The notes below the pieces were generated by a model that was not told the DNA's origin, did no database searches, and saw only the letters and a list, made by a program, of their open reading frames with translations. The translations under genes were made by a program, and so were the position numbers. Positions 57,612-64,000 of a stretch of DNA of 64,000 nucleotides are shown piece after piece. How positions within the stretch are numbered: the first letter of the stretch is position 1; every line of letters starts with the position of its first letter. The DNA is taken from the NCBI RefSeq assembly GCF_001423295.1, contig NZ_LMNG01000007.1, positions 1 to 64,000 on the forward strand, given 5' to 3'. The stretch comes from Methylobacterium sp. Leaf112 (lineage in GTDB: Bacteria; Pseudomonadota; Alphaproteobacteria; Rhizobiales; Beijerinckiaceae).

Positions 57612-58759
57612 GGGGCGAAAACCTCCGCCACGGCCCGGGTGACGCGGGCGGTGGACCCGGATTCGTCGAGCGGATTGCGGCGCAGGCGATGGCGCAGGGC
57701 CGCCGGGGCGATTCGGGAGAGGTGATCGACGCCGACGGTGTCGGCCGCCTCCAGGGCCGCGAGCGCCCGGGCCGTGCGCATGAGGGTGAGTTCGCCCCGC
57801 AGTCCGTCGGTCCCGAGGGCGAGGCAGAGCCGGGCGGCCGCCTCCAGGGTGGCGTCGGGCACGGTGAGCGACGGCAGGTGCGCGCGGGCGCGGGTGAGGG
57901 TCTCGCGGATCGCCGCGTCGGCCCCGGCATGGGCGGCGCAGAACGCCTCCGGATCGCGCTCGTAGGTGTCGCGGCGACGCACCACGTCGATGCGGGTCGG
58001 CAGGTCCGTCGGCGTCGTCACCTCGACGGCGAGGCCGAAGCGGTCGAGGAGCTGCGGGCGCAACTCGCCCTCCTCCGGGTTGCCGCTGCCCACCAGCACG
58101 AAGCGGGCGGGATGGCGGATGCTCAGGCCCTCGCGCTCCACGGTGTTGATCCCCGACGCCGCGACATCGAGGAGGAGGTCGACGAGGTGATCGTCGAGGA
58201 GATTGACCTCGTCGATGTAGAGGAAGCCCCGGTTGGCCCGCGCCAGCAACCCCGGCTCGAACGCCTTCTGCCCGTGGGCGAGCGCCCGTTCGAGGTCGAG
58301 GGCGCCCACCACCCGGTCCTCGGTGGCGCCGAGCGGCAGGTCCACCACCGGCACCGGGACGGTGTGGACCTTCAGGCCGCCGGCGTGGTCGCGGCAGAGG
58401 TGGCACAGATCGCCTGGCCGGGCGGGATCGCAGGCATAGGGGCACCCGGCCACCGCCCGCATGGGCGGCAGGAGGGCGGCGAGCCCCCGGATCGCCGTGG
58501 ATTTGCCCGTGCCGCGATCGCCGAAGACGAGGACGCCGCCGACGGACGGGTCCACGGCCGCGATGAGGAGCGCCTGGCGCATCTCATCCTGGCCGACGAT
58601 GGCCGAGAACGGGAAGCTCGGGGCCGGCGCGTACGGCGCCGTGTCCGGACGCGCCGGCTTCGCCCGTCCCGTTGCCCGGATGACGCCGGTCTCCGCGTTC
58701 GGGGGTGCGACGGAGGCCGGTTCACGATGCACCGCGTGGGTCGATCCGTTGACGATCAT
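57608..58759 (-). CDS. bchI: Magnesium chelatase ATPase subunit I
   Basis: A 383-residue AAA+ ATPase. FSAIVGQDEMRQALL, Walker A GDRGTGKST (80-88), RANRGFLYIDEVNLLDDH (Walker B), VGSGNPEEGELRPQLLDRFGL (sensor/Arg finger), and a C-terminal helical lid (LGTDGLRGELTLMRTARALAAL). An N-terminal extension of about 45 residues is unlike shorter homologues. Starts the bchIDO unit 63 nt after hemA. Confidence 0.97.
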   Translation of the reverse strand: MIVNGSTHAVHREPASVAPPNAETGVIRATGRAKPARPDTAPYAPAPSFPFSAIVGQDEMRQALLIAAVDPSVGGVLVFGDRGTGKSTAIRGLAALLPPMRAVAGCPYACDPARPGDLCHLCRDHAGGLKVHTVPVPVVDLPLGATEDRVVGALDLERALAHGQKAFEPGLLARANRGFLYIDEVNLLDDHLVDLLLDVAASGINTVEREGLSIRHPARFVLVGSGNPEEGELRPQLLDRFGLAVEVTTPTDLPTRIDVVRRRDTYERDPEAFCAAHAGADAAIRETLTRARAHLPSLTVPDATLEAAARLCLALGTDGLRGELTLMRTARALAALEAADTVGVDHLSRIAPAALRHRLRRNPLDESGSTARVTRAVAEVFAP

Positions 58760-58822
58760 GGGGCCGATTTCACCTTGTCTCGACGCGTCGTTCGCATCTC
58801 CCCGTGTGATGGGGAGCAGGGT

Positions 58823-60040
58823 CTACTCGGCTGCCGCGCGCTCGACGCCCATCCGGCCCCAGATGGTGCTGAGCGCACTCACCAGGTGGTCGATGTCGGC
58901 ATCCGTGTGGAGCGGGGACGGGGTGATGCGCAGGCGCTCGGTGCCGCGCGGGACCGTGGGATAGTTGATCGGCTGGACGTAGATGCCGAACGTGTCGAGC
59001 AGGGTGTCGCTGATCGCCTTGCACAGCACGGGGTCGCAGACCATCACCGGCACGATGTGGCTGTCGTTGGGCAGGTACGGGATGCCGGCCGCGTCGAGGC
59101 GCGCGCGGACGGTGGCGACCCGCTCCTGATGCCGGGTGCGCTCCGATCCACTGGCCTTGAGGTGACGGATGCTGGCCGCCGCGCCCGCCGCCACGGCGGG
59201 CGGCAGCGAGGTGGTGAAGATGAAACCCGAGGCGAAGCTGCGGACGAAATCGCAGAGCTTCGCCGAGGCGGTGATGTAGCCGCCATGCACCGCGAACGCC
59301 TTGCCCAGCGTCCCCTCGATGACGTCGAGGCGGTGGGCGAGGCCGTCGCGCTCGGAGATGCCGCCGCCGCGTTGCCCGTAGAGGCCGACCGCGTGGACTT
59401 CGTCGAGGTAGGTGAGCGCGCCGTGGGCTTCCGCCACGTCGCAGATCTCCGCGATGGGGGCGATGTCGCCGTCCATGGAGTAGACGGACTCGAAGGCCAC
59501 GAGCTTCGGGCGGGAGGGGTCGACCAGACGCAGCTTGCGGTCGAGATCCTCCGGGTCGTTGTGGCGGAAGATGTGGCGCTCGGCCCGGCTCGCCTTGATG
59601 CCCTCGATCATCGAGGCGTGATTCTCGGCGTCGGAAAACACCGCGCAGTTCGGGAGCTTGCCCGCGAGGGTGCCGAGCGCCGCCCAGTTGGAGACGTAGC
59701 CGGAGGTGAACAGGAGCGCGGCCTCCTTGCCGTGGAGGTCGGCGAGCTCCTGCTCCAGCAGCACGTGATAATGGTTGGTGCCCGAGATGTTGCGGGTGCC
59801 GCCGGCCCCGGCGCCGCAGCGGTCGAGGGCCTCGTGCATGGCATCGAGCACAACCGGGTGCTGGCCCATGCCGAGATAGTCGTTGGAGCACCACACGGTG
59901 ACCGGGCGGGTGCCGCCGGGGGTGTGATGCGTGGCGTGGGGGAAGCGGCCGTTGTGCCGCTCCAGGTCCGTGAACACCCGGTAGCGGCCCTCGCGGTGGA
60001 GGCCGTCGAGTTCGGCGGCGAAGAAGTTTTCGTAGTTCAT
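58823..60040 (-). CDS. hemA: 5-Aminolevulinate synthase
   Basis: A 405-residue PLP enzyme condensing glycine and succinyl-CoA, the first committed step to heme and bacteriochlorophyll in Alphaproteobacteria. [26 protein letters not shown] start; [44 protein letters not shown] and the PLP lysine in [14 protein letters not shown]. Placement behind puhE links precursor supply to photosystem expression; the genome may carry another copy elsewhere. Confidence 0.97.
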   Translation of the reverse strand: MNYENFFAAELDGLHREGRYRVFTDLERHNGRFPHATHHTPGGTRPVTVWCSNDYLGMGQHPVVLDAMHEALDRCGAGAGGTRNISGTNHYHVLLEQELADLHGKEAALLFTSGYVSNWAALGTLAGKLPNCAVFSDAENHASMIEGIKASRAERHIFRHNDPEDLDRKLRLVDPSRPKLVAFESVYSMDGDIAPIAEICDVAEAHGALTYLDEVHAVGLYGQRGGGISERDGLAHRLDVIEGTLGKAFAVHGGYITASAKLCDFVRSFASGFIFTTSLPPAVAAGAAASIRHLKASGSERTRHQERVATVRARLDAAGIPYLPNDSHIVPVMVCDPVLCKAISDTLLDTFGIYVQPINYPTVPRGTERLRITPSPLHTDADIDHLVSALSTIWGRMGVERAAAE

Positions 60041-60109
60041 GGCCTGTCCCCTTCCCGTTCTCTGCAGTGGTCTTTGCCCGTTCTTGTGGCGAAGGTCGCA
60101 AGGCGACGC

Positions 60110-60973
60110 TCAGCCGACGGTTTCGTGCGCCTCCCGGCTCCGGGCCGTGAGGGGTGGCGTAGCGACCGCGCCGTAATCCGCCCCACCGCCCATGGGGGCT
60201 GCGCGCGGGGCGGCGTTCTTCCCCGGCAGGCTCCACTGCCACAGGGCGGCCGAGGGCAGCGGCAGCATGAGGAAGCCGTGCTCCAGGGTGGCGAGTGCCA
60301 TGAGCGTCGTGACGACGGTGAAGCCGACGAGCTCGTGGGCGCCGATGCCCTCCCCCAGGGCGGCGGCGGCCAGCCAGACGGTGCCGGACGCGGCCGCCGC
60401 GACGGAGAGCGGGAACAGCGGGTTCATCGCCCGGTTGCGCAGGAAGCCGGCGAGATAGGCGAGGTGGGCGGGCAGGAACTCGGCGTTGAGGTTGCGCACG
60501 CCGAGAAACATGTTGAGCCGGGCCGAGAGGTTCATGGCCGCCAGGATGAGGTAGGTCCACAGCGCGAAGCGGTTGGGGCCGCCCCAGGTCAGCCACAGGA
60601 TCGCCAGGCCGCCGGCGATGATGGCGACTTCGTGCCAGAGGCTTGTGGCCAGCGCCGCCCGGAAGCGGGCGAACCCGCGTGCGCCCGGTGGGCACGCCAC
60701 CGTGCGTGGCCCGGAGACGAAGCCCATGTAGTAGCTCATCTCCTGCCAGCCCCAGACCAGCAGCGCGCCGGTGAAGGCGGTGTAGGCCCCCGCTTCGGTG
60801 GTGTCCGCCGCGCTGGTGCCGATGGCCCACAGGGCTCCGGCGAGCACCAGGGTGCCGCCCGCCATGCTCCAGGGATGGGTGGAGCGCGGGCGGTGATCGA
60901 GCAGGATGATGAGCCCGGTGGAGAACCACCAGATCACCACCGCGTAGAGGGCGGGGACGGCGTAGGCGGCCAT
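60110..60973 (-). CDS. puhE: Photosynthetic complex assembly protein PuhE
   Basis: A 287-residue multi-span membrane protein (about seven to eight helices) of the DUF3623/PuhE family. Start MAAYAVPALYAVVIWWFSTGLIILLDHRP; conserved GWQEMSYYMGFVSGPR and LATSLWHEVAIIAGGLAI; RLNMFLGVRNLNAEFLPAHLAYL. Family members affect reaction-centre and LH1 assembly and bacteriochlorophyll levels. Four nt after acsF, 69 nt before hemA. Confidence 0.94.
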   Translation of the reverse strand: MAAYAVPALYAVVIWWFSTGLIILLDHRPRSTHPWSMAGGTLVLAGALWAIGTSAADTTEAGAYTAFTGALLVWGWQEMSYYMGFVSGPRTVACPPGARGFARFRAALATSLWHEVAIIAGGLAILWLTWGGPNRFALWTYLILAAMNLSARLNMFLGVRNLNAEFLPAHLAYLAGFLRNRAMNPLFPLSVAAAASGTVWLAAAALGEGIGAHELVGFTVVTTLMALATLEHGFLMLPLPSAALWQWSLPGKNAAPRAAPMGGGADYGAVATPPLTARSREAHETVG

Positions 60974-60977
60974 CGCC

Positions 60978-62060
60978 CTACCAGACCGGCTCGAGGCGGA
61001 TTTCGGCCGGCATCGGGTTGTCGAGGGTCGGCAGTGCGTAGAGCCGGGCGAAGTTCACCGCCGAGGCCGCGATCCAGGCGCCGTGCTTGAGCTTGCCCAT
61101 CAGTCCGCCCTGCGCCTTGGCGTCGGCGATGCCGTTGGAGCAGGCGAGCAGCCGGTCGAGGGCCCGCTTGAACTTCGGGCTCTCGAGATCGAGGGTGAGC
61201 GGGAAGGTCTGCTTCGAGATTTCCGAGGTGATGCGGAACACCTTGAAATCGTAATCGGTCGGATCGACGCCGAGCGCCTTGTGGAAGGCCGGGCGGCAAT
61301 GGTCACGCACATACATGGTCGCGAACACGGCGAGCAGGAAGAACTTGATCCAGTAGCGATTCACGCCCGTGGTCAACTTCGGGTTGGCGCGCATCAGCAG
61401 GGCGAAGGCTTCGCCGTGGCGGAACTCGTCGTTGCACCACTTCTCGAACCACTTGAAGATCGGGTGGAAGCGCCGCTCGGGATGGCGCTCCAATTCGCGA
61501 AAAATGGTGATGTAGCGGGCGTAGCCGATCTTCTCGGAGAGGTAGGTCGCGTAGAAGATGAATTTTGGGCGAAAGAAAGTGTATTTCTTGGACTTGGTCA
61601 GGAAGCCCAGGTCTACGCCGATACCGAAATCCTTCAACACGTCGTTGATGAACCCGGCATGTCGGGCCTCGTCGCGGCTCATGAAGCCGAACAGTTCGCG
61701 GATATCGGGGTTCTTGGCGCGCTTCCGCATCTCCGCGTAGAGCACGCAGCCGGAAAACTCGGCGGTGATGGACGACACGAGGAAGTCCATGAACTCCTTG
61801 CGCAGCTCCGGGTCGAGGCCAGACATGTCGGCGTCGAAATCGGAATTGCGGGTGAAGTGGCGCTTGTTCGGGTCGTCGCGCAACTCGGCGATGAGCTTGT
61901 CCCAGTCCGCGCGCACGGGCTCGACGTCGGTGCGGTCGAGTTCCTCGAAATCCGTGGTGTAGAAGCGCGGCGACAGGAAGGTGGTCTCGTGCGCGGCCTT
62001 GGTGCCCTCATTCATGGGCAGCTTGGGCTTCACGGTCTGGTGCTGGATCGAGACGGTCAC
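60978..62060 (-). CDS. acsF: Mg-protoporphyrin IX monomethyl ester oxidative cyclase (aerobic)
   Basis: A 360-residue di-iron enzyme closing ring E with O2. Di-iron ligands lie in [30 protein letters not shown] and [17 protein letters not shown], two ExxH-type motifs as in the family. GTG start at 62060 ([13 protein letters not shown]) overlaps the orf100 stop (GTGA). Its presence shows that bacteriochlorophyll can be made aerobically. Confidence 0.97.
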   Translation of the reverse strand: MTVSIQHQTVKPKLPMNEGTKAAHETTFLSPRFYTTDFEELDRTDVEPVRADWDKLIAELRDDPNKRHFTRNSDFDADMSGLDPELRKEFMDFLVSSITAEFSGCVLYAEMRKRAKNPDIRELFGFMSRDEARHAGFINDVLKDFGIGVDLGFLTKSKKYTFFRPKFIFYATYLSEKIGYARYITIFRELERHPERRFHPIFKWFEKWCNDEFRHGEAFALLMRANPKLTTGVNRYWIKFFLLAVFATMYVRDHCRPAFHKALGVDPTDYDFKVFRITSEISKQTFPLTLDLESPKFKRALDRLLACSNGIADAKAQGGLMGKLKHGAWIAASAVNFARLYALPTLDNPMPAEIRLEPVW

Positions 62061-62359
62061 AGGCGCCTCCTCTCGGAAAAGCTGACTTCGTAGAGTTCGG
62101 TGAGTTCGAGGTGCCCGGCGAGCCTGGTCCAGAACCGCTCCAGGCGTCCGGCCCGGATCACCGTGGCGGTGCGGCGGACCGTGAGACGCTCGCCGTAGGG
62201 GACGCTCACGGGGGAATCGTGGACGAGGACCTCGTCGCCGGGCTCGATGTCGAAGTCGGCGTCGAGGGTCACGTGGGCATGGAGGCTCTCGGGCGTCTGC
62301 TCGATCTCCACGGTACAGGGCACCTCGACGGTGCGGCGGCCGTTCAGCCAGGCGATCAT
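62057..62359 (-). CDS. Uncharacterised protein between puhC and acsF (orf100)
   Basis: A 100-residue soluble, probably beta-rich product: [48 protein letters not shown]...[17 protein letters not shown], ending [16 protein letters not shown]. No signal peptide, membrane segment or known motif; one Cys. Coupled on both sides (ATGA with puhC, GTGA with acsF). Similar unnamed ORFs are known at this position in several photosynthesis clusters. A role in cyclase function or complex assembly is an inference from context. Confidence 0.8.
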   Translation of the reverse strand: MIAWLNGRRTVEVPCTVEIEQTPESLHAHVTLDADFDIEPGDEVLVHDSPVSVPYGERLTVRRTATVIRAGRLERFWTRLAGHLELTELYEVSFSERRRL

Positions 62360-62820
62360 CGGGGGGCTCCGGGCTCGGGCAGCAGGCGGGCGAACGCGAC
62401 GAAGTTCGACGGACCGAAGGCGCCGAGATTGACCGCGCGGCCGGTGAGCTCGTCGTCGAGGGCAAGGCTGCCGTCGTCGAAATGGGTGAGGCGGAACGGT
62501 GCCTCACGGCCGAACCCGGCACGCAGGCGAGCCTGGCCGAAGCCCCTCAGGGTGGCGCGCATGAAGTTGTCCTGGCCCGGCTCCACGGTGGCGACGAGGG
62601 TGCCCTTCACCGCGTCGCGCAGGAGGATCGCCCCGTCCGCCCGGTCCTCGGCGGTCAGGCGCAGGGTACGGACGGGCTGGGCCGGGGGCATTCGCGTCAG
62701 GCCGACCCCTTCGTGCCGGGCGATGCCGATGGTCCCGAGGGCGAAGGCGAGGAGAAGGCCGGCGCCGACGGGGAACCAGCTCGCTCGGCCCATGGGGGCG
62801 TTCAGAGTGCGTCCACTCAC
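62356..62820 (-). CDS. puhC: Photosynthetic complex assembly protein PuhC
   Basis: 154 residues: one N-terminal membrane helix ([19 protein letters not shown]) and a periplasmic domain ([48 protein letters not shown]), a PuhC signature including GFGQ.R. It ends [17 protein letters not shown]. Relatives help organise LH1 around the reaction centre. 12 nt after puhB. Confidence 0.93.
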   Translation of the reverse strand: MSGRTLNAPMGRASWFPVGAGLLLAFALGTIGIARHEGVGLTRMPPAQPVRTLRLTAEDRADGAILLRDAVKGTLVATVEPGQDNFMRATLRGFGQARLRAGFGREAPFRLTHFDDGSLALDDELTGRAVNLGAFGPSNFVAFARLLPEPGAPR

Positions 62821-62832
62821 GGGATGGTTCCT

Positions 62833-63510
62833 TCAGCTGGCGGTGGCGAGACGGGGGCCGCGGGCGCGGGGCCGGATCACCGGGTTGGCGGCCTCCTCTT
62901 CGACCTCCCGGGCCGCCGCGAGGGCGCGGGCGAGGATGGCCGAGACATCGGCCGCGTCGGGCACCGAGCGCATCATCGGCTCGGGGGCCGTCACGTGCCA
63001 CGGTCGGGCATGGGGCCAGAGGTGGAGATAGGCGATGCGGTTGCCGGGCTTCACCCGCAGGGCGAGGTCGCCGGTGCCGTCGGAGAAGTGCCGGCAGCCG
63101 GCGCCGTCCACGAGGCCGAAGGGCAGGTTCAGGGTCATGGGCAGGGCGATGCCGACCCGCATCACCACCCGGCGGTTGGTGATGGTGTAGGTGGTCGAGC
63201 GCGCCGAGAGCCAGCCGAGGAGGCCGAGGAGCGCCACGGCGCCGGTGCCGATGGCGAGCGTCGGCCCGGCGGCGATCGCGGCCTCGACGAGCCGGCCCTC
63301 CGCCGCGAGGGGGACGGCCGCCCAGAGGGCCAATCCGAAAAACCACAGGGCCACGAGGCGGATGTGCAGGGCGCGCAGTCCGATGGCGAGGCCGCCGGGG
63401 CGGCCCTGCCAGAGGATGTGTTCGCCAGCGGGCAGCGGGGCCGGCAGGCCGGGCGGCGCGTCGAAGCGGTTGGCGGGGACGCCGTGGGTCTGGCTGAGGG
63501 CTCGGGTCAC
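62833..63510 (-). CDS. puhB: Photosynthetic complex assembly protein PuhB
   Basis: 225 residues with about three membrane helices (IRLVALWFFGLALWAAVP, TLAIGTGAVALLGLLGWL). A PH-like C-terminal part starts STTYTITNRRVVMRVG and contains DGTGDLALRV, GNRIAYLHLWPHARPW. LPAGEHILWQGRP near the N-terminus is family-typical. PuhB acts as a reaction-centre assembly factor. ATG overlaps the puhA stop (ATGA). Confidence 0.95.
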   Translation of the reverse strand: MTRALSQTHGVPANRFDAPPGLPAPLPAGEHILWQGRPGGLAIGLRALHIRLVALWFFGLALWAAVPLAAEGRLVEAAIAAGPTLAIGTGAVALLGLLGWLSARSTTYTITNRRVVMRVGIALPMTLNLPFGLVDGAGCRHFSDGTGDLALRVKPGNRIAYLHLWPHARPWHVTAPEPMMRSVPDAADVSAILARALAAAREVEEEAANPVIRPRARGPRLATAS

Positions 63511-64000
63511 AGGAAGGCCTCCTGTCGTCCGGGGGTCGCGTAGAGGGTGCCGGCACCGAAGAAGGCCATGATCCGCTCCTCCTCGTAAAGGGTCACCGAA
63601 TCCGGGTCCCTGTGGGCGGGGATGTCGGCGAACTGGTGGGCCAGCAGCGCCTCGGTCTTCACGGTGCGCGAGAAGCGGCCCGTGCGGCAGAAGGTGTTGG
63701 GCATCAGCACGCGCCGACCGCCGGCACCGAGTTCCACCTCGTAGTAGCGCACCATGGATTCTCCCCGATCGACCCAGAGGTCGGAGACGGTGCCGGCGGG
63801 TTGCCGGTCGGCGCCGAACACGGTCATGCCGATGGGGTTGGGGCCGTCCTCGTGGACGACGAAATGCTCGGCCACCCGCAGGGGAACGATCCGCTTGTCG
63901 CCGTCCCAGGTGCGGTCGTGGGAATCGTCTCGGTCGGCGAACGAGCCGGGGCCGATCTGGTCGTGCAGACCGTCGGTGTCGGGCTCCAGGGGGGCGCCCG
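63507..64000 (-). CDS. puhA: Photosynthetic reaction centre subunit H (5' part outside window)
   Basis: The C-terminal cytoplasmic domain only; the frame is open to the window edge. Reaction-centre H blocks: EPDTDGLHDQIGPGSFADR, TWDGDKRIVPLRVAE, GMTVFGADRQPAGTVSDLWVDRGESMVRYYEVEL, VLMPNTFCRTGRF and the C-terminal EERIMAFFGAGTLYATPGRQEAFL. The N-terminal membrane helix lies beyond 64000. H caps the QB side and controls proton delivery. Confidence 0.97.
   Translation of the reverse strand, partial: GAPLEPDTDGLHDQIGPGSFADRDDSHDRTWDGDKRIVPLRVAEHFVVHEDGPNPIGMTVFGADRQPAGTVSDLWVDRGESMVRYYEVELGAGGRRVLMPNTFCRTGRFSRTVKTEALLAHQFADIPAHRDPDSVTLYEEERIMAFFGAGTLYATPGRQEAFL

Noticed and set aside
58798..58816. 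CTCCCC/GGGGAG hairpin after hemA as a terminator
   Set aside because: Short stem without a U-run; the 63-nt gap to bchI shows no clear promoter, so termination is not supported.
57557..61090. 1177-codon open frame on the plus strand
   Set aside because: Antisense to bchI, hemA and puhE; no recognisable domain; composition bias only.

Overview
The window is a GC-rich alphaproteobacterial chromosome segment. It most likely comes from Methylobacterium/Methylorubrum or a close Hyphomicrobiales relative. That assignment is an inference from gene content: an aerobic anoxygenic photosynthesis gene cluster with the oxygen-dependent cyclase acsF, a tetraheme pufC, spirilloxanthin-type carotenoid genes, a split-alpha proton-translocating transhydrogenase, and UPF0335 and DUF1244 proteins. 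No database search was possible.

Left end (1-2.8 kb): an accessory patch. A 5'-truncated, VRR-NUC-like nuclease effector gene overlaps by 4 nt a DUF3396 'type VI immunity' gene. Behind them are two short overlapping ORFs, one of which runs into the degraded C-terminus of an IS481-type transposase. A small exported protein with a clear terminator follows.

Middle (2.9-38 kb): ordinary chromosomal genes. These are selO, a carotenoid oxygenase, an M20 peptidase, a double-frameshifted SRAP gene, a large alpha/beta-hydrolase, tRNA-Gly(TCC) and tRNA-Tyr(GTA), recJ, pntAA-pntAB-pntB, cytochrome oxidase subunit IV, an ABC1 kinase, a Doc/AbrB toxin-antitoxin pair with a perfect operator palindrome, an M3 oligoendopeptidase, an NtrC-like regulator, an L,D-transpeptidase and a DUF882 peptidase. 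They continue with UPF0335, DUF1244, an N-formylglutamate amidohydrolase, a glycerate-2-kinase/DUF1036 pair with a 15-bp tandem repeat, an Ldh-family oxidoreductase, a soluble PAS-PAS chemoreceptor, pyruvate kinase (TTG start), an alpha/beta-hydrolase, a TPR protein and a C-minus-type ribosomal protein L36.

Right half (38.5-64 kb): the photosynthesis gene cluster. On the minus strand, in transcription order, are puhA (cut by the window edge)-puhB-puhC-orf100-acsF-puhE-hemA, bchI-bchD-bchO, crtI-crtB-orf50, and then crtE-crtF-bchC-bchX-bchY-bchZ-pufQ-pufB-pufA-pufL-pufM-pufC. Only crtD-crtC run on the plus strand, divergent from crtE. Four TGT-N12-ACA (PpsR/CrtJ-type) boxes lie at crtE/crtD, at crtI and (two) at bchC. 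Together they suggest redox- and light-controlled expression of pigment and reaction-centre genes. The cluster encodes the reaction centre (L, M, H, C), LH1, assembly factors, 5-aminolevulinate synthesis, Mg-chelatase subunits I and D, the aerobic ring-E cyclase, chlorophyllide a reductase (XYZ), BchC, and all carotenoid steps to spirilloxanthin (no crtA). No bchH, N, B, L, F, M, G or P is inside the window, so the cluster continues elsewhere, probably to the right.

Most translational junctions in the cluster are 4-nt ATGA/GTGA overlaps. Two small uncharacterised genes are embedded this way: orf100 between puhC and acsF, and orf50 after crtB. They are the best candidates for undescribed components.
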